Shown here one piece after another: positions 30,767 to 41,480 of a stretch of DNA of 64,000 nucleotides. Within the stretch, counting starts at the first letter, position 1, and every line of letters starts with the position of its first letter. The notes below the pieces were generated by a model. That model saw only the letters and a program-made list of their open reading frames with translations. It was not told the DNA's origin and ran no database searches. This stretch comes from Pleurodeles waltl (lineage: Eukaryota; Chordata; Amphibia; Caudata; Salamandridae): NCBI RefSeq assembly GCF_031143425.1, contig NC_090447.1:847421760-847485759 (forward strand). Direction: 5' to 3'. A program made the translations under genes and the position numbers.

Positions 30767-32683
30767 TGTTAGAAATGGGGACTCTAGTTGGCAGAGGTAT
30801 AAACCCTTGTCCAAATAGGGACCACAATCCTAGTCATGATAAGTCATAACACAATCCAAATTATCCTGTGCCCACCCTCTGGTTGCCTGGCACTGAGCAG
30901 TCAGGCTTAACTTAGAAGGCAATGTGTGAAGTATTTGTGCAATAAATCATACAGTAACACAGTGAAACCACCACAAACATAGACCACACAGGTTTAGAAA
31001 AATATATAATATTTATCTGAATGAAATAAGGTCAAAACAACAAAGATCCAATAAGCACAGGTTGAAATATCACTTTTTCCGTCATGCAGTCTTGGTTCCT
31101 TGCTGTGATGCACGGGTGTTTTGACACCCAGGGATGATGCATTGAAAATCCTTGACACTCTGGTAGAAGGAGCAGGCACTGCGTCGATCCGGTAGGTGAT
31201 ACGTTGAATTTTCCATCGCAAGGCAGGCACTGCATCGAATTTCCAGTCGGGAAGTTGGTGCTGCGTTGTTCTGCGATTTCTCCGCTGTGATGCAGGCTTT
31301 GTGTCGATTTCTGCAGGCGTTGCATCGATATCCGATGCACACGGAGTTTCTTTCAACAGGTGAAGTCTTTGTTGGCCCTGAGACTTCAGAAACAGGAGGC
31401 AAGCTAAATCCAAGCCACTGGAGAGCACTTCGGGGGAAGGCAGAGTCCTTCGAGCAGAGTCAGAGGCCAGCAGGGCAGCAGGGAAACAAGCAGGGCAGCA
31501 GTCCTTCTCAGCAAAGCAGTCCAGATGAGTCAGTTGGACAGCCAGGCAAATCCTCTGACAGATTGCAGGTGTAGGTTCATGTGTTTGATTTGGTGGGGTC
31601 AGAGACCCAGTTTATATATCCAAAAATGCCTTTGAAGTGGGGGAAACTTCAAAGAGTGGTTTTGAAGTGCACAAGTTCACCCTTCAGCCCAGTCCTGTCT
31701 GCCAGGATCCCTGTGGAGGGGGGGTTATCAGCCTTTTGTGTGAGGGCAGGCCACTGGTCTTTGAAATGTAAGTGTGAGCCCCTCCACCCTTCCTGCGCAG
31801 GAAGACCCATTCAGTATGCAGATGAATGCAGATGTGACTGAAAGTCCTGTGTTTAAGGTTGTCTGGGTGGAATGCACAAGGGGAGCTCTCAACCAGCACA
31901 GACCAGACGTGGATTGGAGACAGGCTGTAAGACACAGATGGCAGTAAGTGCAGAGAAATGCCTTCTGTGTAAAGGTGGCATTTCTAAAATAGTAATATTA
32001 AATCCAACCTCATAAGTAAGCAGGATTTTCTATTACCAGTCTAGCAATACCAAACAATACCTGGGTATTCGTTCCAGATCAGAATCTACCACTTAAGAGT
32101 GTATGAGGGCAGTTCTAATGCTAGCTATGAGAGGAGCAGGCATCACAGTAGTAGAAATCGAATTTAGGAGCTTTTACACTACCAGGACATGTAAAGCACA
32201 TAAGTACATGTCCTGCCTTTTCCCTACATAGCACCCTGCCCTGTGGGTTACCTAGGGCCTACGTTAGGGGTGACTTATATGTAAAGAAAATGGGAGTTTA
32301 AGGCCTGGCATGTAGTTCTAAATGGCAAGTCAAAGTGGCAGTGAAGCTGCACACAGAGGCCTTGCAATGGCAGGCCTGAGACATGGTTAAGGGGCTACAT
32401 ATGTGGGTGGCACAATCAGTGCTGCAGACCTGCTCGTAGCATCTAATTTACAGGACCTTGGAACAGGTAGTACACTTTACTAGGGATGTATATGTAAATA
32501 AAAATGCCAATTATGTAGGAACCAATGTTACCATACTTAGGGGAGAGAGCATATGCACTTTAGTTTTAGACAGCAGTGGTTAAGTGCTCGAAGTCCTAAA
32601 ACCAGCAAAAACAGTGTCAGAAAAGTGGAGGGAGGCAGGCAAAAAGTTGGGGGATGACCACCATAAGCCTGTCAGTTCTAAGC
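30767..32683 (-). repeat. 5' LTR of the Gmr1-like element
   Basis: About 1,917 bp, alignable to 22851-24957. It lacks roughly 205 bp near 31075, where TGAAATATCAC runs straight into TTTTTCCG, while the other two LTR copies keep that segment. The outer terminus reads TTCTAAGC where the partner has TCTAACA, so its last bases are mutated or the border is a few bases off. Confidence 0.85.
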
Positions 32684-33335
32684 TAAGAAAAATCAACTCA
32701 CCATTGCTGTCATTTTCAAAACTGTTAAGCTGCTTCATGTTTTACTAATAAATCCCACCTTCAGACTCATTCAAATGTAATTATTTGCAAGTAATGATCA
32801 TGCAATTAATAGACGCACCAGACTAGGGTTCAATCTCAAACTTTATTTTACATTTCAGAAATCTAGTATTGTGGTATTTACTTCCTAAATTTGAGTAGAC
32901 TTCTGACTTGTTAGGCACTGATTCAATCCTCAGGAGTGGTAAAGAAAATGTACATAAATTCATAGATTTCTTCTAGAAGTCCTCAGTAGACTCTACCCAT
33001 AACTGCAAATAATCTGCATGTCAACCAATCTGCAGAATTAAGTTTAACAGAAATGTGCACTAGCCCATTAACCTTTTTCATTTAGCTCCCATTTGTTCAC
33101 TAATTCGAGTAAAGCTACATTTTCAAATGTGCTGCAAAAGACATTCGGAGGTGTGTGAACACCTACAAAGATATAACTTTGTCGGTTTTCTTTACCTACC
33201 TAATGGCCACCTATAGAATCTCCCCTGGGAACACCCTTGCTCTGGCACCTCATTAGAAATAGTAATGGGAAAATCCGCTATAATGAAGATTTTTCCATGG
33301 CATTAAGTTGTGTCTGCAGGTGTAATACAGATAAT
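32684..33335. other. Unassigned segment between LTR element and Harbinger
   Basis: AT-rich with no frame of note. I see no recognisable repeat. Confidence 0.4.
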
Positions 33336-33359
33336 GGCCCTCATTACAACCCTGGCGGT
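33336..33359 (+). repeat. Left terminal inverted repeat of the Harbinger element
   Basis: Starts GGCCCTCATTAC and runs into TGGCGGT. It pairs with 41457-41480 (19 of 24 positions). Subterminal copies of GGCGGT/ACCGCC follow to about 33560. Confidence 0.75.
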
Positions 33360-34188
33360 CGGTGTTAAAGCGGCAGTAAGAACGCCAACAGGCCGGCGGT
33401 AAAAAAAAGGGAATTATGACCGTGGCGGAAACCGCCAACATAGACAACCATTTTAACACTCCCACCGCCATGGCGGTACAAACAAACAGCATGGCGGTCA
33501 CCGCCAACAGACAGGCGGAAGACAATGTACCGCCCTCACCATTATGAAAGGCCAATCCGCCACCTTTTCCGGGGCGGATTCAACGCGAACAAAAACATGA
33601 CGGAAACAGGACTTGGTAGGGAAAACTCTCACCTCTACACACCCCATGAGGAACCAGGCGCCATGGAGCCCGAACTCCATATTCTACCTGAGATTGTCTT
33701 CCTGCTCCTCTACCAGGAGCACAACCGACGGCGGTGACGACCACTGTGAGTACTGCACCTACGACACAGGGGAGGGGGAAGGGAAAAGAGAGTGACACAC
33801 ACACGCAACACCCTCACCCCCATCCTCACACACAACACACACACCAATACATGCTGAAACATTACATTTACACCCCCCAACCTCCCCGGAACAACGCAAG
33901 GACAAAAGGAAATGAGGTGAACCATTGTAATCAATAAAAATCCATAAGTCAAAAATATATAAACAGTATTAACAAATATGTACACCAAGAATTCAAGTCC
34001 ATGTACTGCACCTACATAGTCCGTGGACCACTGGGCCCAAAATGCATGGGTGAGGCCCACACTCAATACCCGATCCAAACAGAGAGAACACTGCAGGGGC
34101 ATCAGATCGAAATAAAACAGGCACCTCAGGGGGAAGGTAAGGGGGGCACCTCAGCCGGATGAGTGCACAACGCCAGCTCCACGAGGGG

Positions 34189-34497
34189 GCTCCATGCCCA
34201 TTGATGTATCCTGGGGAGTGCAAAGCCACAGTCTCTCAAGTCTCTCCAGTGGGTGGGTTGCCCACTGCTTCATCCTGGGGAGTGCAAAGCCACAGTCTCT
34301 CAAGTCTCTCCAGTGGATGGTGTGCCCACTGCTTTATCCTGGGGAGTGCAAAGCCACAGTCTCTCAAGTCTCTCTAGTGGGTGGTTTTCCCACTGCTTTA
34401 TCCTGGGGAGTGCAAAGCCACAGTCTCTCCAGTGGGTGGTTTGCCCACTGCTTTATCCTGGGGAATGCAAAGCCACAGTCTCTCATGTGGATAACAG
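34189..34497. repeat. 64 bp tandem repeat, about 4.8 units
   Basis: The unit begins TCCTGGGGAGTGCAAAGCCA and includes CAGTCTCTCAAG and GTGGGTGG. Unit starts are at 34209, 34273, 34337, 34401 and 34456; the fourth unit lacks nine bases. It lies inside the Harbinger element, beyond the 3' end of the first Myb-like gene. Confidence 0.9.
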
Positions 34498-34645
34498 TCT
34501 CCACTGGTTCTGGAGGGGGCTTTGTGCCCAGAGTGCTTCATCCTGCCAAGGACTGAGGTAGTGGATGTCATTCTCCACTGGTTCCGGAGGGGGCTTTGTG
34601 CCCATAGTGCTTCATCCTGCCAAGGACTGAGGTAGTGTATCTGAC
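34498..34645. repeat. 74 bp tandem repeat, two units
   Basis: The unit begins TCTCCACTGGTTCYGGAGGG and contains CATCCTGCCAAGGACTGAGG. Starts are at 34498 and 34572. It directly follows the 64 bp array and shares its CATCCTG word. Confidence 0.85.
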
Positions 34646-34823
34646 ACTCCACTGACGGTGGGGCAACATGGAAGCTGTCCAGGCCCCTGGAACTGACCAC
34701 CAGCCTCGTACGACTGACCACTGGGGATGGCAGCCATGTCTGCGGTGGTGCCACTGGCACAGGATGTGGCGTGGCAGCTGGCGGTGCTGGCGGAGGTCTC
34801 AGTAGCGGCAGTGCTTGCGGCGC

Positions 34824-37343
34824 TCATTGGGCAGCGGTGCTGGTGGGGGGCTCACTGAGCGTGCTGCTGGCGGCAGTGTCCTGGGCGGCCGTGCCCGTGG
34901 CGGCGGTGCATGTGGCGGTGCCCGTGGCAGTCTTGTCTGCCGTGCAGGTTGGCGGCGACTTCCCTTTCTTTCTCTGCCCCTTCCCCACCTTGGATGGTGG
35001 CGCAGCTGTCTTGCCACTCGCAACTGTTGTCCTGGCTGAGCCCTTGGTGGCAGGTGTTTTGGCCTTCTCCCTCCGGGCTGTGGGCAACTTCTTTTGTTTT
35101 GGAGGTGGGGGAATGTCCTTGGCCTGGCTGCTTGGGACACTCCAGAGGCCGGTTACTGCTGGCACCACTGTTCCCGGTGATGTGGTGGCTGAGGTGCTGA
35201 GTTGGGACCTGGAGAGGTGGGCCCTAGGGGACGGAAGGGGTGGGGAGGTGAAGGGAAGAAGTCAAGGTTTGACAGGAAACGTTTTTTAGACACACTGGGA
35301 CGGGTAGATGGAGGGGGTTTGGGAGTGGAGGAAGAGGTAGTGGTTGTAGGAGGTGTTCGTTTGCTGACTTTGGGTGAAGGTGCATGGGCTGGAGGCTGTT
35401 GTGAGGTGGATGGCTGTTGGGTGGGTGTGTGACTGCATTTGTGTAGTTTGGGAGGAGGGCTCACAGACACACTGGGAGAGGACCCAGGGGATGTGTGAAT
35501 GGTAGTGGAGGTGGTGAGTGCACGTGAACGGTGTGTGGTGATGGGCGTGTGGGTGATGGACGTAGTGGCTGAAGATGTAGTGCATGCAGGTGTGAGTGGA
35601 GACGTGACAGGGAGGGAGATGTGGAGGAGGGGGACACAGTGGAGGCAGTGGATGTTGGTATGTCTGCATGGGTATGATGCATGTGTGAGTGCCTGTGGGA
35701 TGTGTGGTGCTTATGTTTGCCAGAGCTACCATTGTGTGTTGAGGTGTGTGCATGCTGGTCTGATGGTGTGCTTGGGATAGGCTGAGGTACTGGGGATTGG
35801 GTCTGGGTGGAGGAAGTTGGAGGGGGGAGGTTGGACACAGGGACAATGGCTGCCATCAGTGCTGAGGCCAGTCTGAAAAGCTTGCTGTTGGTCTGCCTGA
35901 CCAGAATGAATGCCTTCCAGGTATGCATTTGTCTGTTGCAACTGCCCCTCTACACCCTGGATGGCATTCAGAATGGTAGACTGCCCAGCAGTGAGGGATC
36001 TTAGGTGGTCAATGGCCTCCTCACTGAGGGCAGCAGGGCTGACTGGGGCAGGGGCTGAGGTGCCTTGGGCGAAGGAGATGCCCACCCTCCTGGGTGAGCG
36101 GCCACGGGGCACACGCTGAGGGGCTGCTGGGAGGGCGGTGCTGGTGGGGGGGTGGCGGCTGTACCTGTAGATGCGGTAGGCACAGAGGGGCCCGCCACCG
36201 CAAGGGAGCTCCCATCAGAGGAAGAGTTGGTGTCACTGGTCTCAGCTCCTGTCCCCACCATGAAACTCCCCTCGCCCTCCATCCCACTGCTGAATTCTGA
36301 GTCCGTAGTCTTGCCCTCCAGGGCCATGTGGGATGCAGCTCCCTCCTGCTCCGGTGGCACAGCTCCTCCGCCTGATGATGCTAATGCACACAAGAACAGG
36401 GAGACCACAAAAAGAGGGGGGAAAGAAAGTAGAAAGACATGTTCAGTGCATGCAATACCGCTACCTTTGGTGGACACTACAGACACAGCGGCCCTCAACA
36501 CTACGCCATGCACTTAGAGTACCCTAATTAATCACAGGGACATGGTTTACAAGACCTATGCCCGATTGCTGCACACATGGAAGTCACAGAAGCCTGACTA
36601 GGGGTAGATGGCTCTTAACACTGGTGGGGTGGGGTGCCACATAGCCTGCCTCACGAAGGGACCTTGCCTACAAAACTCATCCTGGCCTAGGGGATCCCAC
36701 AGCCCACCTCCCCCACCCAGACACCTCCAATGCGTGCTGAATCAGATGGATGTGAGTGTACTCACCCCCTTGTGGCTGCTGTGATGCCCTCAAGCGCCCA
36801 TCCAACTCTGGATACGCCACCGCTAGGATCTGGAACATCAGGGGGGTCATGGTGCGACGGGCACCCCTCCCACGTTGGGAGGCCATCCCCAGCTGGGCCT
36901 CCGCCGTCTTCTTGCTCCAGCAGCGAATGTCCTCCCATCTTTTCCGACAGTGGGTGCTCCGTCTGGGGTGGACCCCCAGGGCCCGGACGTCCTTGGTGAT
37001 GGCACGCCAAATATCCTTCATCTGGTGGGCACTGACCTAAAGGAATAGCACAGGGAAGAAGAAAAAACGATACCCGTCCGGATCGTCACAGTCATTGGCC
37101 CACGTTCCCACGCTTGCCCTGACGCACATCCACTCACCGTTGTTTCATGCACACCTCATCCGCCCCCATCTCCCATCCACACCACTTCAAACAGGCATTG
37201 CCCATACAGCATTCTCACAGTGTACTCACCTGTTTGACTGGAGGACCGTAGAGTAGCGTGTACTGGGGGAGGACCCCATCCACTAGTTTGTCCAACTCCT
37301 CCGATGTGAAGGCAGGGTGCCTTTCCCCAGACACTTGAGCCAT
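34824..37343 (-). pseudogene. Myb/SANT-like Harbinger accessory gene A (three exons)
   Basis: Exon 1 is 37343-37230 (38 codons from MAQVSGERHPAFTSEELDKL), exon 2 is 37036-36766 (KDIWRAITKDVRALG, HCRKRWEDIRCWSKK), and exon 3 starts at 36380 (ASSGGGAVPPEQEG). Donors are CAG|GTGAGT and GGG|GTGAGTAC, and acceptors are TTTAG and ATTAG. All junctions keep frame, which supports the model. Exons 1-2 form a Myb/SANT (trihelix-like) DNA-binding domain of the type paired with Harbinger transposases. Exon 3 holds an acidic/Pro-rich part, a likely coiled segment (LTAGQSTILNAIQGVEGQLQ), then a Pro/Ser/Thr- and Lys-rich tail. Frameshifts near 36120, 35850 and 35470 break it. The 3' end is uncertain. Confidence 0.75.
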
Positions 37344-37752
37344 TGTCGCTTCCAGACTGAGGTCACAGCAGCACTTGCAGTGTAGATCCTCTCCTGTCGA
37401 AGATCAGGTATCGAGTGATTGAACAGATAGAAAATGGCGGTCACGTCCGCGGCGGTGCGTACCGTCACCGCCGGCGCACATCGTCATTGGCTCCTGGGAC
37501 CCATAGGGTCCAATGTTAACCAATGCAGGATTACGCTGCGGTCTTCGACCGCCAACCACGACGGTGTACAACGCCAGCGCAGTTACCTCATATCCCCTTG
37601 TCCCACATTACAGGTCAGGCAGCTGCGATTTCAGGGACCACATGGCATTAATTTTAAATGCGTCACACATATCTAGGCCTTGCATACACACTAAGACAGA
37701 CACATAGCGGATTGACAAATGTGTGCAATAAAGTTGGTTATTTCGTACCTCA
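37344..37752. promoter_or_regulatory. Divergent upstream region of Myb-like gene A and transposase
   Basis: About 410 bp separate the two divergent starts. It is CpG-rich for this window (GGCGGTCACGTCCGCGGCGG near 37436) and carries ACCGCC/GGCGGT words like the subterminal DNA. Those could be binding sites for the Myb-like protein or the transposase. The promoter role is inferred from position only. Confidence 0.45.
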
Positions 37753-38878
37753 GTGTTGGCTGACCCTCTGATCGCTGTTCTCATCCATAGGGGGCAGGTG
37801 AGGAGATGGTGGCATCCTCCGGTGTACAGACTGCTGGTGGACCTGTCGACAATGGAAGAGCGACATGTAATAGTCACCTACAGACTTGATCCTGCCACAA
37901 TCCAGGAACTGTGTGCCCAGTTGGAGCCAGACCTGATGTCAGCTATCCACCATCCCACAGGAATCCCCCCTCTAGTGCAGGTCCTGTCAGTACTCCATTT
38001 CCTGGCAAGTGGGTCTTTTCAAACAACAGTGGCCATTGCATCAGGCATGTCCCAGAAAATGTTCTCCAACGTGTTGTCCAGAGTGTTGTCTGCCCTGCTG
38101 AAACACATGCGCAGGTGGAGGATTTGCCTACAGTGAAAGGTGACTTCTATTCCCTGGAACATATCCCCAACATCAAAGGTGCCATTGATGGGACACATGT
38201 GGCCTTGGTACCCCTCCGCAGGAGTGAACAGGTGCACAGAAACCGGAAGAGTTACCATTCAATGAATGTGCAGATGGTGTGTTTGGCCGACCAGTACACC
38301 TCCCATGTGAACGCAAAGTTTCCTGGCTCAGTGCATGACGCTTACATTCTAAGGAATAGCAGCATCCCTTATGTGGTGGGGCAACTCCAGAGACACCGTG
38401 TGTGGCTAATAGGTGAGGAGAAGCTCCCTATACAGTGTGAATAGTTGTCTGGGTCTGGGGTTGTCCCTAAGGGTTACTGTTTGTCTAACAGTTGTCCCTC
38501 GACATTTGCAGGTGACTCTGGCTACCCCAACCTGTCATGGCTACTGACCCCAGTGAGGAATCCCAGGACAAGGACAGAGGAACGCTACAATGAGGCACAT
38601 GGGCAAACTGGGAGGGCTATAGAGAGGACCTTCGGCCTCCTGAAGGCCAGGTTCAGGTGCCTCCATATGACAGGTGGTTCCCCCTACTACTCACAAAAGA
38701 AGGTGTGCCAGATCATCGTGGCCTGCTGTATGCTGCACGACAGGTGCCATTTCTGCAGGAGGATGGTCCAGAAGGAGGTGTTGTGGCAGCTGTGGAGCCT
38801 GTGGACATTGAAGAAGAGGAGGCGGAAGAAGAGGACATAGACAACAGAAACACCGTGATCCATCAATACTTCCAGTGA
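37753..38878 (+). pseudogene. PIF/Harbinger DDE transposase
   Basis: The N-terminal part (YRLDPATIQELCAQLEPDLM, VLSVLHFLASGSFQTTVAIA) is the helix-turn-helix region of Harbinger transposases. The catalytic part has GAIDGTHVALV (first Asp), FPGSVHDAYILRNS (second Asp) and AIERTFGLLKARF (Glu). A 99 nt intron is predicted at 38413-38511 (ATAG|GTGAGG to TTTGCAG); joining restores LIGDSGYPNLSWLL, the expected family motif. A frameshift lies near 38115-38130 and another, with a small loss, near 38745, after which another frame runs to the Glu-rich end IDNRNTVIHQYFQ at 38878. The ATG at 37753 is the first in frame. The triad is intact but this copy is broken. Confidence 0.88.
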
Positions 38879-39205
38879 GACACAGGTAAGAACACCTCAC
38901 TGCCTCCTACATCTGATAAAATTGTTCGACCTCACATCTGTCTGTCACTTTCTCCCAGTGCATGGACCCGGATTTGTCACTTTCCCTTTCGATTTCACAG
39001 ATGTGGGTCCCACTGTGTGTCCTCTGCTATGTTACCTCATGGACTACAGCTGTGTGACATAGGTATGTTGACAACACAATGGACATTGGTATTTTCCTTA
39101 GTTATAGCAAATACACATTTGTGAAAGCACAGACTGACTCCAGATTGATTTGTGATTCAAGGGTGTTTATTTAAGTGCAAAATAGTGGAGGGGGTTGTAA
39201 AATGG

Positions 39206-40883
39206 TCAGGGGTGATGGTGGAGGAATGTCCATGGCAGATTCCAGTCTATTTGTCTCACAGGTGCATTGTCCAAAGGGGCATAGGAAGTGGAGCTAGGGC
39301 AGTTTAAGGATGGACAGGGTGAAAAAGTGGGACAGAGGATGACAATCAGGGTGGTCTCATTTCTTGGCGGGGTCTTGGCATTGTTCTCTGTCTTTGTCCT
39401 GGATCTCAGGGACCGCTTGCAGGGTTGTTCTCCATCTGCAGGGGGTGGGGTGCTGGTGTCGTGGTCCTGTGGAGGTGCCTCCTGTCCACTGGTGTCGGCG
39501 GAGGTGTTAGGCAGTTCATCATCCAGGCTAGTGTCAGGGGCCCCTTGTTGTGCCACAGTGTCCCTCCTGGTGTTCACGAGGTCCTTCAGCACCCCTACTA
39601 TGGTGCCCAGGGTGGTATTGATGGATTTGAGTTCCTCCCTGAACCCCAAATACTGTTCCTCCTGCAGCCACTGGGTCTCCTGAAACTTGGCCAGTACTGT
39701 TGCCATCGTCTCCTGGGAATGATGGTAGGCTCCCATGATGTTGGATAGGGCCTTGTGGAAAGTGGGTTCCCTGGGCCTGTCCTCTCCCTGTCGCACCGCA
39801 GCCCTCCCAGTTCCCCTGTTTTCCTGGGCCTCTGTCCCCTGAACTGTGTGCCCACTACCACTGCCCCCAGGTCCCTTCTGTTCTTGGGGTGGTGGGTTAG
39901 CCTGGGGTCCCTGTAGTGGTGGACACACTGCTGCTTGACCTGTCCTGGGGACAGAGGTATGGGTCCGCTGGGTGGGTGCTGTGCTGGTGTTTCCTGAGGA
40001 GGAGGTTCTGTGGTGGCCTGTGACTGTGTGAGGGGAACTGACTGTCCTGAGGTCCCAGATGGGCCGGGCTTGTCATCTCCATCCAGTTGGACAGAGCTGC
40101 TGTCATCACTGTGGGTCTCTTCTGTGGGTGGAGTGGACATGTCTGGAACCTCCTGTCCGGTGACGTTGGGTAGGGGTCCTGCAGGGGTGTAAAGGCATGA
40201 TTATTGAATCTGTGTGTACCATGGTGTGCAATGGGTGGGTGACCCTGTACCCCAGTGCTTCCATTCCTGTGTAGGACCTTGTGTGATAATTGTTTAGGGG
40301 TCTGTGTGGGTATGTGTAGTGGACATGCATTGGTGATGGGTGTCCATGCTTTGTTGTTGCATGCAGGGCTTGGTGTTAGGATGTGTGGTTTGGGAAAGTG
40401 GGACATATGTGAGGAGTTGGGGTGATGGGGGTGAGGGCGAGGGTGGGGGTAAGTGATAGCATGCAGGTAGGGTGGGGGATGAAGTAGTGAAAGATTTGAC
40501 TTACCAGAGTCCATTCCTCCAGCTACTTCTGCGAGGCCCTCAGGATGCAGTATAGCCAAGACCTGCTCCTCCCATGTTGTTAGTTGTGGGGGAGGAGGTG
40601 GGGGGCTGCCGCCAGTCCTCTGAACCGCAATGTGGTGTCTTGAGACCACAGAACGCACCTTCCCCCGTAGGTCATTCCACCTCTTCCTGATGTCATCCCG
40701 TGTTCTTGGGTGCTGTCCCACTGCGTTGACCCTGTCCACGATTCTGCGCCATAGCTCCATCTTCCTAGCTACGGTGGTGTGCTGCACCTGTGATCCGAAT
40801 AGCTGTGGCTCTACCCAGATGCTTTCCTCCACCATGACCCTGAGCTCCTCCTCAGAAAACCTGGGGTGTCTTTGTGGTGCCAT
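39206..40883 (-). pseudogene. Second Myb/SANT-like gene B (two exons) in the Harbinger element
   Basis: Exon 1 is 40883-40505 (379 nt) and starts MAPQRHPRFSEEELRVMVEE. It contains KMELWRRIVDRVNAVGQHPR and DIRKRWNDLRGKVRSVV, a Myb/SANT-like tri-helical domain clearly different from gene A. The donor is CTCTG|GTAAGTC. Exon 2 starts at 40179 after CCCCTGCAG and keeps frame (GPLPNVTGQEVPDMSTPPTE). A frameshift near 39930 leads to a frame with a coiled-coil-like segment (LGFREELKSINTTLGTIVGV) and a basic end (CKRSLRSRTKTENNAKTPPR). It faces the transposase gene tail to tail. A DNA-binding accessory role is inferred. Confidence 0.75.
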
Positions 40884-41456
40884 GGGGTGGCGTGGGTGAT
40901 ATGTGGGGTGGTGTGTGTTGTGATGTGTGGTGTGATGTTTAGGGGTGTGTGGTGTTTTGTGCATGGATGTGTATGTGTGATGGTGTTGTGTGCCTCTGTA
41001 TGCTGGTGTTTTCTTTGCTTTGCTGTCTCTCTGGCCTTCCTCAAATTTTTGGGTAGTAAGGGTTTGTGGGTAATGTGGGTGTATGTTTTATATTGTATTG
41101 GGCGTGTGGGAATGGTGTGTGTATGTGTATCAGGTGTGTGTATTTCGATTTGTCCAATGTGGTCGTGTTTTGTAAATGTGTGTGTATTTTGAGCACGGCG
41201 GTGTGTACCGCCAATGGAATACCACGGTTGAAAGACCGCCGCATGGATTCGTGGGTCGTGATAGTGTGGGCGTATTCCTGTTGGCGTTACGGTGGAGGTT
41301 TTGTTATAGCCAGTTTATCACTGACCTTTGGTGTGGCGGACTTGTGTGGGTGTCTAGATTTTGGCGGATTCCGGCCTGTGGGTCATAATAGCAGTAGCGG
41401 ATTTCCGCGGGCGCAGTGGTGTGTTGGCGGTCTCTGCAAGGCGGTAAGCGGGATTT
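40884..41456. other. Upstream and subterminal region of the Harbinger right end
   Basis: GT-rich (many TGTGTG words, about 40900-41180), then GGCGGT/ACCGCC-rich subterminal DNA (about 41190-41456). It should include the promoter of Myb-like gene B. No coding sequence of its own. Confidence 0.5.
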
Positions 41457-41480
41457 ACTGCCAATGTCGTAGTGAGGGCC
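41457..41480 (-). repeat. Right terminal inverted repeat of the Harbinger element
   Basis: On the minus strand it starts GGCCCTCACTACGACATTGG, pairing with the left end at 33336. TAT follows on the plus strand. Confidence 0.75.

Larger units (their letters stand above)
22851..32683 (-). mobile_element. Gmr1-like Ty3/Gypsy LTR retrotransposon, complete but decayed
   Basis: 9.8 kb including an 860 bp LINE insertion. On the minus strand it reads 5'LTR (32683-30767), gag, protease, integrase, reverse transcriptase, RNase H, polypurine tract, 3'LTR (24957-22851). Integrase before RT is the order of the Gmr1 group of Ty3 elements, not of ordinary Gypsy. The gag has a SCAN-like helical segment, also expected in this group. 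Stops and frameshifts occur in every domain and the LTRs differ by many substitutions plus a roughly 205 bp deletion, so it is old. No clear 5 bp target duplication: GAAAAT precedes 22851, and TAAGAAAAATC follows 32683. Confidence 0.9.
33336..41480. mobile_element. 8.1 kb PIF/Harbinger element with three genes
   Basis: The ends are inverted: GGCCCTCATTAC at 33336 and GGCCCTCACTAC on the minus strand from 41480, with 19 of the first 24 positions identical, and GGCGGT-rich subterminal DNA on both sides. Inside, left to right: tandem repeats, a Myb/SANT-like gene (minus), a shared upstream region, a DDE transposase gene (plus), and a second Myb/SANT-like gene (minus). Harbinger elements normally pair one transposase with one Myb-like protein. 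The flanks (AAT left, TAT right) do not give a clean 3 bp duplication. Frameshifts in all three genes suggest a dead copy. Confidence 0.8.

Noticed and set aside
32677..32695. 5 bp target duplication for the Gmr1-like element
   Set aside because: GAAAAT at 22845-22850 and TAAGAAAAATC after 32683 look alike, but they are not adjacent to a clear LTR end on the right, so the match is not safe.
34189..34645. CRISPR-like array
   Set aside because: Units are contiguous 64 or 74 bp tandem copies without spacers, in a eukaryotic transposon.
34771..35800. Plus-strand frames of 70-170 codons in the Harbinger left arm
   Set aside because: They are antisense to the low-complexity tail of Myb-like gene A, whose exon model is supported by splice sites and motifs.
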